Assembly: GCF_021869765.1 (NCBI RefSeq)
Contig: NZ_CP084580.1
Location: 4,898,001-4,962,000, forward strand
Source of the DNA: Chryseobacterium sp. MEBOG06
GTDB taxonomy: Bacteria; Bacteroidota; Bacteroidia; Flavobacteriales; Weeksellaceae
Direction: 5' to 3'
Length of the DNA: 64,000 nucleotides
Shown here: piece after piece, positions 17,732-26,325 of the stretch
How the letters are laid out: every line of letters starts with the position of its first letter
Position numbering within the stretch: position 1 is the first letter of the stretch
Program-made: the position numbers and the translations under genes
The notes under the pieces: model-generated
What the model was told of the DNA's origin: nothing
Database searches by the model: none
What the model saw: the letters and a program-made list of their open reading frames with translations, nothing else

Positions 17732-18616
17732 ATGGCAGAAATTCTTGACGGACTTAAAGTATCCAAAGAAATAAAAGCGGAGATCAAGGTTGAGGTGGAA
17801 AAAATCATTGCAAGCAAAAGGAGAGCACCACATCTGGTAGCAATTCTTGTTGGAAACAACGGAGCTAGCAAGGCTTATGTAAATGCTAAAGTGAAAGATT
17901 GTGAGGAAGTAGGATTTCAATCCAGCTTAATCAAATTCCCCAGTACTGTTGCAGAATCTGAATTATTGGAAAAAATTGACGAACTAAATAAATCGAAAGC
18001 TGTTGACGGATTTATCGTTCAGTTACCTTTACCAGATCAGATTGACCAGGAGAAAATCATTAACGCAATTGATCCAAGAAAGGATGTTGATGGGTTCCAC
18101 CCTGAAAACTTCGGAAAAATGGCATTAGAGATGGACACCTTCTTACCGGCTACTCCTTTCGGAATCTTAACATTATTGGAAAGATACAATATTGAAACCA
18201 AAGGAAAAGACTGCGTAATCATCGGAAGAAGTAAAATCGTAGGAAGACCGATGAGTATTCTTATGGGAAGAAAAGATTTCCCAGGAAACTCTACCGTAAC
18301 TCTTACACACTCATATACAAAAGACATCGAAGAATACACTAAAAAGGCAGACATCGTTATTACAGCTTTAGGTGATCCTCATTTCTTAAAAGGAGAAATG
18401 ATCAAGGAAGGAGCTGTAATTGTTGACGTAGGGATCACAAGAGTAGATAACGATTCTCCAAAAGGATATTACCTTGCCGGCGACGTGGATTTTGAAAGCT
18501 GTGCCGCTAAAGCAAGCTGGATTACACCGGTACCTGGAGGAGTAGGCCCAATGACAAGAGCAATGTTGATGAAAAACACCATCATTGCTTACAAAACTTC
18601 GGTCTATAACGACTAA
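17732..18616 (+). CDS. folD: Bifunctional methylenetetrahydrofolate dehydrogenase/cyclohydrolase
   Basis: FolD oxidises 5,10-methylene-THF to methenyl-THF with NADP and hydrolyses it to 10-formyl-THF for purine and fMet-tRNA synthesis. The 294-residue product has the catalytic YVNAKVKDCEEVG (Tyr and Lys near residues 50-54), VQLPLPDQID near 97, the nucleotide-binding CVIIGRSKIVGRPM near 165 and the C-terminal signature VPGGVGPMTRAML. It lies 40 bases after pgi and 7 bases before queE, making a probable pgi-folD-queE run. Confidence 0.97.
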   Translation: MAEILDGLKVSKEIKAEIKVEVEKIIASKRRAPHLVAILVGNNGASKAYVNAKVKDCEEVGFQSSLIKFPSTVAESELLEKIDELNKSKAVDGFIVQLPLPDQIDQEKIINAIDPRKDVDGFHPENFGKMALEMDTFLPATPFGILTLLERYNIETKGKDCVIIGRSKIVGRPMSILMGRKDFPGNSTVTLTHSYTKDIEEYTKKADIVITALGDPHFLKGEMIKEGAVIVDVGITRVDNDSPKGYYLAGDVDFESCAAKASWITPVPGGVGPMTRAMLMKNTIIAYKTSVYND

Positions 18617-18623
18617 TTTAAAA

Positions 18624-19253
18624 ATGAATAAAGAAGAAGATATTTTATTAAAAGAAGGTAAAATGCTCCCTGTAATGGAGCATTTTTACACTTTACAGGG
18701 AGAAGGAGCACATACTGGAAAAGCCGCCTATTTTATTAGACTAGGAGGCTGTGATGTTGGATGCCACTGGTGTGATGTAAAAGAAAGCTGGGATCCTGAG
18801 CTTCATCCTCTTATGAATGCAGAAGAAATAGCGCAAACAGCAGCCAGCCACTGTAAAACAATTGTTCTGACAGGAGGAGAACCTTTGATGTGGAACCTGA
18901 ATATCCTTACATCCAAATTAAAAGAACTGGGGTGTACTGTGCATATCGAAACTTCAGGAGCTTATCCTATGAGCGGACAACTGGATTGGATCACTCTTTC
19001 ACCCAAGAAAACAGGGCTTCCTAAAGAAGAAATTTATCAGAAAGCTAATGAGTTGAAAATGATTATTTTCAATCAGCATGATTTTACATTTGCACAGGAA
19101 CAGGCAGCAAAAGTTTCTGAAAACTGTAAGCTTTATCTTCAAAGTGAATGGAGCAAAAGGAATGAAATGTATCCTAAGATTACAGACTTCATTCTTGAGC
19201 ATCCGGAGTGGCAGGCTTCAGTTCAGACTCATAAATATCTGAATATCCCATAA
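18624..19253 (+). CDS. queE: 7-carboxy-7-deazaguanine synthase (radical SAM)
   Basis: QueE converts 6-carboxytetrahydropterin to 7-carboxy-7-deazaguanine in queuosine biosynthesis. The 209-residue product has the QueE form of the radical-SAM motif, GGCDVGCHWCDVKESW (CxxxCxxC), near residue 38, followed by LTGGEPLMWN (the GGEP motif) near 75. The N-terminus MEHFYTLQGEGAHTGKAAYF is typical. The ATG at 18624 was chosen because the earlier in-frame ATG at 18585 lies inside folD and adds residues not seen in the family. The other queuosine genes are not in this window. Confidence 0.93.
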   Translation: MNKEEDILLKEGKMLPVMEHFYTLQGEGAHTGKAAYFIRLGGCDVGCHWCDVKESWDPELHPLMNAEEIAQTAASHCKTIVLTGGEPLMWNLNILTSKLKELGCTVHIETSGAYPMSGQLDWITLSPKKTGLPKEEIYQKANELKMIIFNQHDFTFAQEQAAKVSENCKLYLQSEWSKRNEMYPKITDFILEHPEWQASVQTHKYLNIP

Positions 19254-19296
19254 AAAAGTGTAAATTAGCGGGCCACATCCGCTATAATACCGTTAG

Positions 19297-20667
19297 ATGC
19301 AGAGAATTCGATACTCTAGATACGTGAAATCGATCATCATTTTGCTTGACCTCATGGTTATTGCATCTATCTTTATATTCTTTTTTATAAGCAGAAACGA
19401 AAGTTTAAAATATCACAAAGAAACCTGGTACCAGAATGCTTTTTCCTTGATTTTATTGTTTTTGTTCTGGGTGCTGCTAAGCGGTAGGACAAAAATATAC
19501 AATATCCCAAGGAATCTCACGTATACCCTGTTTCTGGAACGCCTTTTAATTCACTTCCTGTTTTTTATACTGGGTGTACTGCTTATAGGAAAGGTAAGTA
19601 ATAATGTCTTTTTCAATTCAGATATTTACTGGCTCTCCTTTTATCTTTTTGCTTTTATTTTTCTGGAAAAATCATTGATCTATTTCGCCATTAAGTATTT
19701 GCGTTCTCTGGGGATCAACCATAGAAATGTAATGTTTCTGGAGAATAATGATTCTACAGAGATCCTTAGAAACATTTTTAAAGACCGTAAAGATTATGGA
19801 TACCGGATATTTGAATACGAAAATTCAGAAATCAGAACCAGCGAATTAGTCAGTTTCTGGAAAAAAAATGGGATTCATACCCTATTTTTATCTACAGAAA
19901 ATTCATATGATGAAAAAACGGAAACTGAAATATTCAAACTCGCAGAGGACAATAAAGTTCATATTTCACTGATACCGAGTATCACTCAAAGTGACTTTTT
20001 CCTTTATGACCTTGGATATATACAGACTCAGCCCGTTCTCAGTCAGGCAAGATATCCGCTGGATTATTATTCTAACTTCCTGATGAAAAGGACATTTGAT
20101 ATCTTTTTCTCCATTTTTGTATTGGTCTTCATCTGCTCCTGGGTTTTCCCAATTATTGCCCTATTAATCAAAACAACCTCTAAAGGTCCTGTTTTCTTTT
20201 TACAGAAAAGATATGGCTTTCATGAAGAAGTCTTCAGCTGTTTTAAATTTCGAACCATGGTTGTAAATGAAGAATCGGCTATCAAAACTACCTCAGAAAA
20301 TGATTCCAGAATAACTAAAATAGGCAAATTCTTAAGAAAGACCAGCCTTGATGAGCTTCCTCAGTTCATAAATGTATTAAAGGGAGAAATGTCTGTTGTA
20401 GGACCACGCCCCCATATGCTGGCTGTTGATAATTATTACAAACCGAAAATCGGAAGATACAGTTTAAGAAGTATGGTAAGCCCCGGCATTACGGGACTGG
20501 CACAGGTAAGCGGACTTCGTGGAGATTTTGGAGATGTGGATGTAGAAATGAAAAAAAGAGTTTTGGCGGATGCCTTTTACGTAAGAAACTGGAGTTTTGT
20601 TCTCGATCTCGTTATTATTTTAAAAACCGTTTTACTGGTCATTGCAGGTGATAAAAATGCAAAATAA
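19297..20667 (+). CDS. Polyprenyl-phosphate sugar-1-phosphate transferase (WcaJ/WbaP-like)
   Basis: The 456-residue protein follows the plan of undecaprenyl-phosphate glucose (or galactose) phosphotransferases. Four or five N-terminal helices come first (residues 8-125), then a cytosolic CoA-binding-like region (125-260), one more helix (FDIFFSIFVLVFIC, about 268-285) and a bacterial sugar-transferase catalytic domain. Catalytic-domain signatures are FLQKRYGFHEEVF, FKFRTMV, TSLDELPQFINVLKGEMSVV and GPRPHM, then PGITGLAQVSGLRG. It would load the first sugar onto a lipid carrier for surface polysaccharide. No other polysaccharide genes are adjacent. A small hairpin AGCGG/CCGCT at 19267-19283 precedes the start. 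Confidence 0.88.
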   Translation: MQRIRYSRYVKSIIILLDLMVIASIFIFFFISRNESLKYHKETWYQNAFSLILLFLFWVLLSGRTKIYNIPRNLTYTLFLERLLIHFLFFILGVLLIGKVSNNVFFNSDIYWLSFYLFAFIFLEKSLIYFAIKYLRSLGINHRNVMFLENNDSTEILRNIFKDRKDYGYRIFEYENSEIRTSELVSFWKKNGIHTLFLSTENSYDEKTETEIFKLAEDNKVHISLIPSITQSDFFLYDLGYIQTQPVLSQARYPLDYYSNFLMKRTFDIFFSIFVLVFICSWVFPIIALLIKTTSKGPVFFLQKRYGFHEEVFSCFKFRTMVVNEESAIKTTSENDSRITKIGKFLRKTSLDELPQFINVLKGEMSVVGPRPHMLAVDNYYKPKIGRYSLRSMVSPGITGLAQVSGLRGDFGDVDVEMKKRVLADAFYVRNWSFVLDLVIILKTVLLVIAGDKNAK

Positions 20668-20764
20668 AATGCAGATTAAGCCGTAGATAATTTTAACATT
20701 TTTCTATACATCAGTCTTACCTTCAACTCTAGCCTAATTAAATAAAAAAGTCTAATTTAGCAGT

Positions 20765-21517
20765 ATGTTAAAAAAGTTTTTCACAGCAGTAGGGGAATAC
20801 ATGATCCTCTTAGGGAAATCCCTGCAGAAACCTCAGAAAATGAAGGTTTTTTGGAAGCTGTTCATGAGAGAAATTAATGATTTGGGAGTAAATTCTTTCG
20901 GACTTGTTGTCTTCACTTCTATCTTTGTGGGGGCAGTAGTCGCCATTCAGATGTTCAACAACTTTGATGCATCTTCGTTTCCTATTCCTCCTTCATTTGT
21001 AGGATATGCTACGAAGGCTGTACTTGTACTGGAGTTTGCGCCTACCATTATCAGTTTAATTTTAGCGGGTAAAGTAGGATCTTATATTGCATCAAGTATT
21101 GGAACAATGAGAGTTTCCGAACAGATTGATGCGCTGGATATCATGGGGGTAAACTCACCCAACTTTCTGATATTTCCAAAAATTATCGCCTGTATGTTAT
21201 TCAACCCTCTTCTTATTGCAATCAGTATTGTATTTGGTATCGGGGGAGGCTATATTGCAGGAATATTAACCGGGAACTGGACTACCAATGACTATATCAC
21301 CGGTATCCAGATGTATATGCCTAATTTATTTATATACTATGCATTTACCAAAACCACAGTGTTTGCATTCATCATTGCAACAGTCCCTTCTTATTTCGGA
21401 TATTTTGTAAAAGGAGGATCACTGGAAGTAGGTAGAGCGAGTACACAGGCCGTGGTATGGACAATGGTATTTATTATCATTTCCGAATTAATTTTAACCC
21501 AATTAATATTAAGCTAA
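20765..21517 (+). CDS. MlaE-family ABC transporter permease
   Basis: The 250-residue integral membrane protein has the MlaE/DUF140 plan of about five helices, with family signatures ALDIMGVNSPNFLIFPKIIA near residue 122 and SYFGYFVKGGSLEVGRAS near 210. MlaE is the membrane core of an MCE-type lipid transporter acting with MlaF (ATPase) and MlaD (periplasmic MCE ring). The ATPase gene begins at the last base of this gene's stop codon (TAATG), a sign of translational coupling. The window's only MlaD-like gene lies 17 kb away at 3028-3978. Confidence 0.92.
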   Translation: MLKKFFTAVGEYMILLGKSLQKPQKMKVFWKLFMREINDLGVNSFGLVVFTSIFVGAVVAIQMFNNFDASSFPIPPSFVGYATKAVLVLEFAPTIISLILAGKVGSYIASSIGTMRVSEQIDALDIMGVNSPNFLIFPKIIACMLFNPLLIAISIVFGIGGGYIAGILTGNWTTNDYITGIQMYMPNLFIYYAFTKTTVFAFIIATVPSYFGYFVKGGSLEVGRASTQAVVWTMVFIIISELILTQLILS

Positions 21518-22332
21518 TGATTGAGGTAAAAGATCTTAAGAAAAGTTTTGGTGATGTTGAAGTACTTAAGGGAATTTCGACTTCATTTGATAAAGGAAAA
21601 GTAAACTTAATCATTGGACAGAGTGGCTCGGGGAAAACGGTTTTTCTTAAAAGTTTATTGAACGTCTATATGCCATCATCCGGAGAAATCCTGTTTGACG
21701 GCAGGAATGTGAATACCATGACCAGGGATGAAAAACAGCATCTTCGCTCAGAAATCGGAACGGTATTTCAGGGGAGTGCTTTATTTGATTCCTTAACAGT
21801 GGAAGAAAACATCATGTTTCCGTTGGATATGTTTACGAATCTTACCTATAGAGAAAAGAAAAAAAGGGTTTTTGAGGTTATAGGAAGAGTACATCTTGAT
21901 AAAGCTGATAAAAAATATCCATCTGAAATCTCAGGAGGAATGCAAAAAAGGGTTGCCATCGCAAGGGCTATTGTCAACTATCCCAAATATTTATTCTGTG
22001 ATGAACCCAATTCCGGACTAGATCCTTATACATCTAAGGTCATTGATGATCTTTTATATGAAATCACAAAAGAATACAATACAACAACGATCATCAATAC
22101 TCACGATATGAATTCTGTGATGACAATTGGCGAGAAAATTGTATACCTGAGACTGGGAATCAAGGAATGGGAAGGTAACAAGGACATTTTGATTACTGCA
22201 GGCAATAAAAATCTTATTGATTTCGTTTATTCTTCAGAACTGTTTAAAGAGCTGCGAGAGTATTTACTCGAGAATAATAAAACGATTGAAAATTCAATTA
22301 CAAAAATAGATGATAATGAAAAAGATACTTAG
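21517..22332 (+). CDS. MlaF-family ABC transporter ATP-binding protein
   Basis: The 271-residue ATPase has Walker A IGQSGSGKTVFLKSLL near residue 34, Q-loop FQGSALFDSLTVEENIMFPL near 83, signature SEISGGMQKRVAIARAIV near 143, Walker B YLFCDEPNSGLDP near 161 and switch His in INTHDMNSV near 193. The MFPL segment and the ATPase core are typical of MlaF. Start at 21517 overlaps the permease stop by one base; the longer in-frame ORF into the permease gene was rejected. The next gene overlaps its 3' end by 17 bases, so at least three genes are coupled. Confidence 0.92.
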   Translation: MIEVKDLKKSFGDVEVLKGISTSFDKGKVNLIIGQSGSGKTVFLKSLLNVYMPSSGEILFDGRNVNTMTRDEKQHLRSEIGTVFQGSALFDSLTVEENIMFPLDMFTNLTYREKKKRVFEVIGRVHLDKADKKYPSEISGGMQKRVAIARAIVNYPKYLFCDEPNSGLDPYTSKVIDDLLYEITKEYNTTTIINTHDMNSVMTIGEKIVYLRLGIKEWEGNKDILITAGNKNLIDFVYSSELFKELREYLLENNKTIENSITKIDDNEKDT

Positions 22333-22927
22333 TATAGCGTTAATAGGTTTTTCAATGTGGGCTTCAGCACAGATCTCACTGGCAGGTAAGGCTAATTTAA
22401 TATTTCCTACGGGTTCGCCTTCATGGTCAAACATCAAAGGAACAGTCAATGATGCCGTTAATGGATCAGGTAAAAATAATGTAGGGTTCAATGTAGGACT
22501 TTCATTAAAAGTAGGTCTTCCTACTTCTTTATTTGTGATGCCGGAAATTTATTATACTCATTTCAAAAATGAGTTTACCACAGAGAACACTACATTTGAT
22601 GTTAAAAGTAACCGTATAGATGTTCCGGTACTTCTGGGATATAATCTTTTAGGGAATATGCTTGGTGTTTTTGTAGGTCCGGTTGGAAGTTTTAATTTAA
22701 ACAAAGACAATACCTATAATGACTTTAAAGAAAATGCTAAAAATAATTTCACTGTAGGATACCAGTTTGGGGCACAGCTTGAAATTAAAAAGCTTATTCT
22801 AAATGCAAGATACGAAGGAGCCTTTAGTAAGGACGAAAGAAACTTCATCAACAGAGTTTCCGGTTCGGAAATCAGATATGACAACAGACCCAACCTGTTT
22901 ATGGTGGGACTGGGATATAAATTTTAA
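22316..22927 (+). CDS. Outer-membrane beta-barrel protein (porin/PorT-like family)
   Basis: The 203-residue product has a cleavable signal peptide (MKKILSIALIGFSMWASAQ) and then alternating amphipathic strands, ending in the aromatic-terminated strand LFMVGLGYKF typical of Bacteroidota OMP_b-brl domains. Segments such as VGFNVGLSLKVGLPTSLFVMP and GVFVGPVGSFNLN fit an eight-strand barrel. It overlaps the end of the MlaF-like gene, so it is probably translated from the same mRNA. An outer-membrane partner for the lipid transporter is an attractive but unproven role. A terminator shared with the facing gene follows. Confidence 0.8.
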   Translation: MKKILSIALIGFSMWASAQISLAGKANLIFPTGSPSWSNIKGTVNDAVNGSGKNNVGFNVGLSLKVGLPTSLFVMPEIYYTHFKNEFTTENTTFDVKSNRIDVPVLLGYNLLGNMLGVFVGPVGSFNLNKDNTYNDFKENAKNNFTVGYQFGAQLEIKKLILNARYEGAFSKDERNFINRVSGSEIRYDNRPNLFMVGLGYKF

Positions 22928-22950
22928 TCAACAATCGAAAATAACAACTT

Positions 22951-22984
22951 AAAACCCTGAGATCTAGATCTGAGGGTTTTTATT
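22951..22984. terminator. Bidirectional terminator overlapping a coding 3' end
   Basis: AAAACCCT (22951-22958) pairs with AGGGTTTT (22973-22980), and the inner AGATCT palindromes extend the stem with one mismatch; T-rich flanks lie on both sides. The last codons and stop of the minus-strand gene (22964) lie inside this hairpin. Confidence 0.8.
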
Positions 22985-23275
22985 TTGATTTTCAATCTCA
23001 GCCTGACGTTTTGCAATATCTGCAGCCTGTTTTTCCAATTCTTCTTTTTCTTTCTGAAGCTGTTTGAATTCTTTTTTCCTCTGCTCTTCTTTTATGGCGC
23101 TCCCTTTACTCAGATAGCCTACCATTCCGCCGATAATAAGACCAATCCCAACTCCTGCCATCATGCCCATGATGTGGGAAATTTTAATTTGTTCTACAGC
23201 AAAATCTGTGGTCAGATAGAAAAGTAAGGCAGAAACAGCCAAAAGTATAAATCCGGTAATTGATAAACTCTTCAT
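22964..23275 (-). CDS. Small membrane protein with C-terminal coiled coil
   Basis: The 103-residue product has two membrane helices (about residues 6-26 and 34-56, the second Gly-rich: MMAGVGIGLIIGGMVGYL). A charged Lys/Glu/Gln-rich coiled coil follows from about 60 to the end (KEFKQLQKEKEELEKQ). No family is recognised. The C-terminal NKNPQI and stop are encoded by one arm of the shared terminator hairpin. It is transcribed towards the outer-membrane barrel gene, alone. Confidence 0.7.
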   Translation of the reverse strand: MKSLSITGFILLAVSALLFYLTTDFAVEQIKISHIMGMMAGVGIGLIIGGMVGYLSKGSAIKEEQRKKEFKQLQKEKEELEKQAADIAKRQAEIENQNKNPQI

Positions 23276-23361
23276 AATATTGTGTTTAGGTGGTTACATT
23301 AAAAAGCCTTACCAAATTTACTAAAAATTTAATAAGGCCCTACTCAAGATTAAAATTCTAA

Positions 23362-24168
23362 TTATATTTTTCCTCCCGCAGCCTTATAGTATTCCAAAGC
23401 TTTCGGAAGATCTTTATTTATATCTGAAATTCTTGTTTCCGGATTCGGGTGGGTAGACAGGAATTCCGGCTGTCTTGCTCCTGAGGACGCCGCTTCCATT
23501 CTGTTCCAGAAAGGGATCGCTGCTCTAGGGTCATATCCTGCCATAGACATAAGATAAAGTCCCATTTCATCAGCTTCTGACTCCTGACTTCTTCCATATT
23601 TCAATAAAGCAACTTGTGAACCTATTGGATAGGCTTTCTGGAAAATACTTGCCCATTGTGCATTTGAAATAGCTCCTCCAAGAAGAGCACCACCATACTG
23701 AGCCATCATAGCCTGGGAAATTCTCTCATTTCCATGGCCTGCCAATGCATGGGATACTTCGTGTCCCAATACTACTGCAAGACCGTTATCATCTTTTGTA
23801 ACAGGTAATATACCGGTATACACCGCTACTTTACCTCCGGGCATACACCATGCATTCAGTTCGTTGCTTTGCAAAAGATTGAATTCCCAGTTATAATTGG
23901 CGAGATCAGCTGATCTTCCAATATTCTGATAATATCTTTCTGCTGCACTTTTAATTCTGTTTCCTACATTTCCCACTCTTTTTGCATCTGCGGTACCGGT
24001 AATCACCTTACCTTTAGACAATGTCGTTTTATATTCCTGTGCAGACATTGTTAAAATTTCTGAATTGTTAGCCAGCTGTAAAGAGGACCTACCCGTAATC
24101 GGGTTTGTAGTACAGGAAACGGCCGACAGAGCAATGGCTCCTATTCCTAATAGATGTGTAACTTTCAT
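23362..24168 (-). CDS. M48 family zinc metalloprotease lipoprotein (LoiP/BepA-like)
   Basis: The 268-residue product has a lipoprotein signal (LSAVSC, Cys near residue 19). The M48 catalytic motif HEVSH is in VVLGHEVSHALAGHG near residue 135, with the third zinc ligand in ESEADEMGLYLM near 200. Envelope M48 proteases degrade or help assemble outer-membrane proteins. The sequence NPITGRSSLQLANNSEI after the signal is typical of this subgroup. It is a single-gene unit, divergent from the DUF4251 gene. Confidence 0.92.
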   Translation of the reverse strand: MKVTHLLGIGAIALSAVSCTTNPITGRSSLQLANNSEILTMSAQEYKTTLSKGKVITGTADAKRVGNVGNRIKSAAERYYQNIGRSADLANYNWEFNLLQSNELNAWCMPGGKVAVYTGILPVTKDDNGLAVVLGHEVSHALAGHGNERISQAMMAQYGGALLGGAISNAQWASIFQKAYPIGSQVALLKYGRSQESEADEMGLYLMSMAGYDPRAAIPFWNRMEAASSGARQPEFLSTHPNPETRISDINKDLPKALEYYKAAGGKI

Positions 24169-24227
24169 AGTTTGAGTGTTAATACCTCAACTTTAACAAT
24201 TTTTATTCCAAAATATCCAATAAAGAA

Positions 24228-24235
24228 TATATTTG
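24228..24235 (+). promoter_or_regulatory. -7 promoter box for the DUF4251 gene
   Basis: TATATTTG is an exact TAnnTTTG match 39 bases before the ATG at 24275, with TTTA about 22 bases further upstream. Confidence 0.42.
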
Positions 24236-24274
24236 CATACATTTTGCTGTTTAAACTTAATAATTATCTCAATC

Positions 24275-24823
24275 ATGAAAAAGTATATTCCTCTTTTGAT
24301 GGTTTTTGGATTTCTGTTCTTTTTTCAGAACTGCGCTTCTCAAGGCTCAGTAGATCCAAAAGCAGTGAACGCTCTAGTAGATTCTCAGGAATTTACCTTC
24401 TATGCACAGAGAGCGAACCCTACCAACTATGACGTCCTTAACGTCATGACTTCAATGCCGAATGCAACAGCAACAAGAATGCTGAACCTGGATGGAAGTT
24501 ATACCATTGATGTAAGTAAAAACAACTTAGATGTGGCACTTCCATATTTTGGAAGATTATACAATGCAACGTATGCAAATACTACGAATAATAGCTACAG
24601 ATTTACTTCGAAAGATTTCACTGTTACCAAATCCCAAAACAAAAAAGGAAAGTGGATCCTAAGAATTAAACCTAATGATGTAAAGAATGTTGATGAAATT
24701 ATTATTGAGGTTTATAAAAACGGGAAAGCTTACGTGTCTATGAGAAGTAATGACAGACAGCCAATTTCCTACGACGGATATATTGCAAAAAGTGAAGATA
24801 AGCCGGAAAAAGAAAAACTCTAA
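24275..24823 (+). CDS. DUF4251 domain lipoprotein
   Basis: The 182-residue product has a lipoprotein signal (FLFFFQNCASQG, lipidated Cys near residue 19) and one DUF4251 domain, recognised by SQEFTFYAQRANPTNYDVLN, SYTIDVSKNNLDVALPYFG and FTSKDFTVTKSQNKKGKW. DUF4251 proteins are Bacteroidota-specific envelope proteins of unknown role with a beta-rich fold. The ATG at 24275 was chosen because the signal peptide MKKYIPLLMVFG starts there. Its stop overlaps by four bases the stop of meaB on the opposite strand. Confidence 0.85.
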   Translation: MKKYIPLLMVFGFLFFFQNCASQGSVDPKAVNALVDSQEFTFYAQRANPTNYDVLNVMTSMPNATATRMLNLDGSYTIDVSKNNLDVALPYFGRLYNATYANTTNNSYRFTSKDFTVTKSQNKKGKWILRIKPNDVKNVDEIIIEVYKNGKAYVSMRSNDRQPISYDGYIAKSEDKPEKEKL

Positions 24824-25812
24824 CTTTTGGTTTTATCTGATAAAAACTTTTCAACAAATAATTTTGCTTCAGTGCTTGGATTCGAAACCATCTCTGAAGC
24901 ATTTTTTTTATGCATCATATAAGCCTCTTCCACTTCGTTGTTTTTTTTCATTAAAGACAGTATGTATTCCTGTACCCAATATTCAAAACGTTTTTCAGCC
25001 TGATGAATACGGACTTCTTCAAAGCGTCCACTTTTCTTTTTGAGCTCAATAAATTCGAAGATTTTATCGTAGATATCCTTCAGGCCCTCATTATGTAACG
25101 CTGAACCCAGTAAAACGGGGATCTTCCATTCTTTTTCTTTAGGGGGAATAAAATCCAGGGCTCTTTTAAGCTCCAATCTTGTATTTTTTGCTTTCTGAAG
25201 GTTGTCCTGATCTACTTTGTTGATAAAAATAAGATCCACCATCTCCATGATTCCTCTCTTTATTCCCTGAAGTTCATCTCCACCTCCAATAATTTTAAGG
25301 AAAAGAAAAACATCGGTAATATCTGCCACAAGAACTTCTGACTGCCCTACCCCAACTGTTTCAATTAAAATATAATCATATCCCGCGGCTTCACAGATCA
25401 TCATGGTTTCGAAGGTCGTATTGGCAACCCCTCCTAAAAATCCGGAGCTCGGAGAAGGGCGTATGAAAGCATTTTCTTCTTTTGCAAGTTCTTCCATTCT
25501 GGTTTTATCTCCTAAAATACTGCCTTTATTGATGGAAGAGCTCGGATCAATCGCCAGCACTGCAACTTTTTTCCCTTCAGCAATAGCCAGTCTTCCAAAG
25601 CTTTCTATAAAAGTAGATTTTCCTGCCCCGGGAACTCCGGTTACGCCAACTCGAACAGAATTTCCGGTAAAGGGCATGATCTTCTTTAGCAGTTCTTCCG
25701 CCTGCACTCTATGCTCCGCTTTTTTACTTTCAACTAGTGTAATAGCTTTTGCAATCAGGCGTTTGTTACCTGATTGTATTCCTTCTATTAGCTCTTCTGT
25801 AGAAAATTTCAT
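24820..25812 (-). CDS. meaB: Methylmalonyl-CoA mutase-associated GTPase MeaB
   Basis: MeaB is a G3E-type GTPase that chaperones loading and protection of the B12 cofactor of methylmalonyl-CoA mutase. The 330-residue product has Walker A GVTGVPGAGKSTFIESFG near residue 50, the conserved GGVANTTFETMMICEAAGYD near 125, ETVGVGQSE near 150 and the NKVD base-recognition motif near 200. The ATG at 25812 was chosen by family length; ATG at 25830 and GTG at 25854 are alternatives. TACTTTTG on the minus strand at 25818-25825 would, if a -7 box, give an almost leaderless mRNA. The mutase gene itself is 7 kb away at 33055-35175. Confidence 0.93.
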   Translation of the reverse strand: MKFSTEELIEGIQSGNKRLIAKAITLVESKKAEHRVQAEELLKKIMPFTGNSVRVGVTGVPGAGKSTFIESFGRLAIAEGKKVAVLAIDPSSSINKGSILGDKTRMEELAKEENAFIRPSPSSGFLGGVANTTFETMMICEAAGYDYILIETVGVGQSEVLVADITDVFLFLKIIGGGDELQGIKRGIMEMVDLIFINKVDQDNLQKAKNTRLELKRALDFIPPKEKEWKIPVLLGSALHNEGLKDIYDKIFEFIELKKKSGRFEEVRIHQAEKRFEYWVQEYILSLMKKNNEVEEAYMMHKKNASEMVSNPSTEAKLFVEKFLSDKTKS

Positions 25813-25977
25813 TGATTCAAAAGTAATCATTAAAATGGGAACGGTCAATAGCACCCGTTAATGAAATGATAAAAGACCCTAATTTTCTATCAATATTGCA
25901 TTATTTATAATTAATTAAATTTTATTTCTTCTAAATTAAAACTAGAATCCCCTATACCAAAGGCTTAAGGAATTTAT

Positions 25978-25985
25978 TACATTTG
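25978..25985 (+). promoter_or_regulatory. -7 promoter box for the cytochrome c pair
   Basis: TACATTTG is an exact TAnnTTTG match 22 bases before the first cytochrome start. Confidence 0.42.
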
Positions 25986-26007
25986 TTATATAGCAAAATT
26001 TAGAAAC

Positions 26008-26301
26008 ATGAAAAAAATCATCGCTGCGGCATCATTTACTGCCATCTTGTTAGTATCCTGTACGCCGAAAGCTTCAACGTCTGCTGCTACTGCAGGAACT
26101 TCGACTTCTACGGTGGAACAAATCGCTCAGGGAAAAACTATTTTTGAAAGTTCTTGTGGAAGATGTCACAAACTGCCGGATCCTGCTTCACACAATCCTG
26201 TACAATGGGTTGGTATTATGAATGCTATGGCTCCAAAGGCAAAACTTAATGATGACCAGCATAAGTGGGTTTATGATTATATCGTTTCTGTACAGAAATA
26301 A
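26008..26301 (+). CDS. Small c-type cytochrome lipoprotein, copy 1
   Basis: The 97-residue product has a lipoprotein signal (AILLVSCTPKA, Cys near residue 18) and a single class I haem c site CGRCH near residue 50. It sits in the context IAQGKTIFESSCGRCHKLPDP, with a candidate distal methionine in NAMAPKAKL about 20 residues later. The core of about 65 residues is small for cytochrome c. It should carry electrons in the periplasm, anchored by its lipid. The next gene is a close paralogue 18 bases downstream, so the pair is a tandem duplication under one promoter. Confidence 0.88.
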   Translation: MKKIIAAASFTAILLVSCTPKASTSAATAGTSTSTVEQIAQGKTIFESSCGRCHKLPDPASHNPVQWVGIMNAMAPKAKLNDDQHKWVYDYIVSVQK

Positions 26302-26325
26302 ACCATCAACAACAAAAATATGGGT

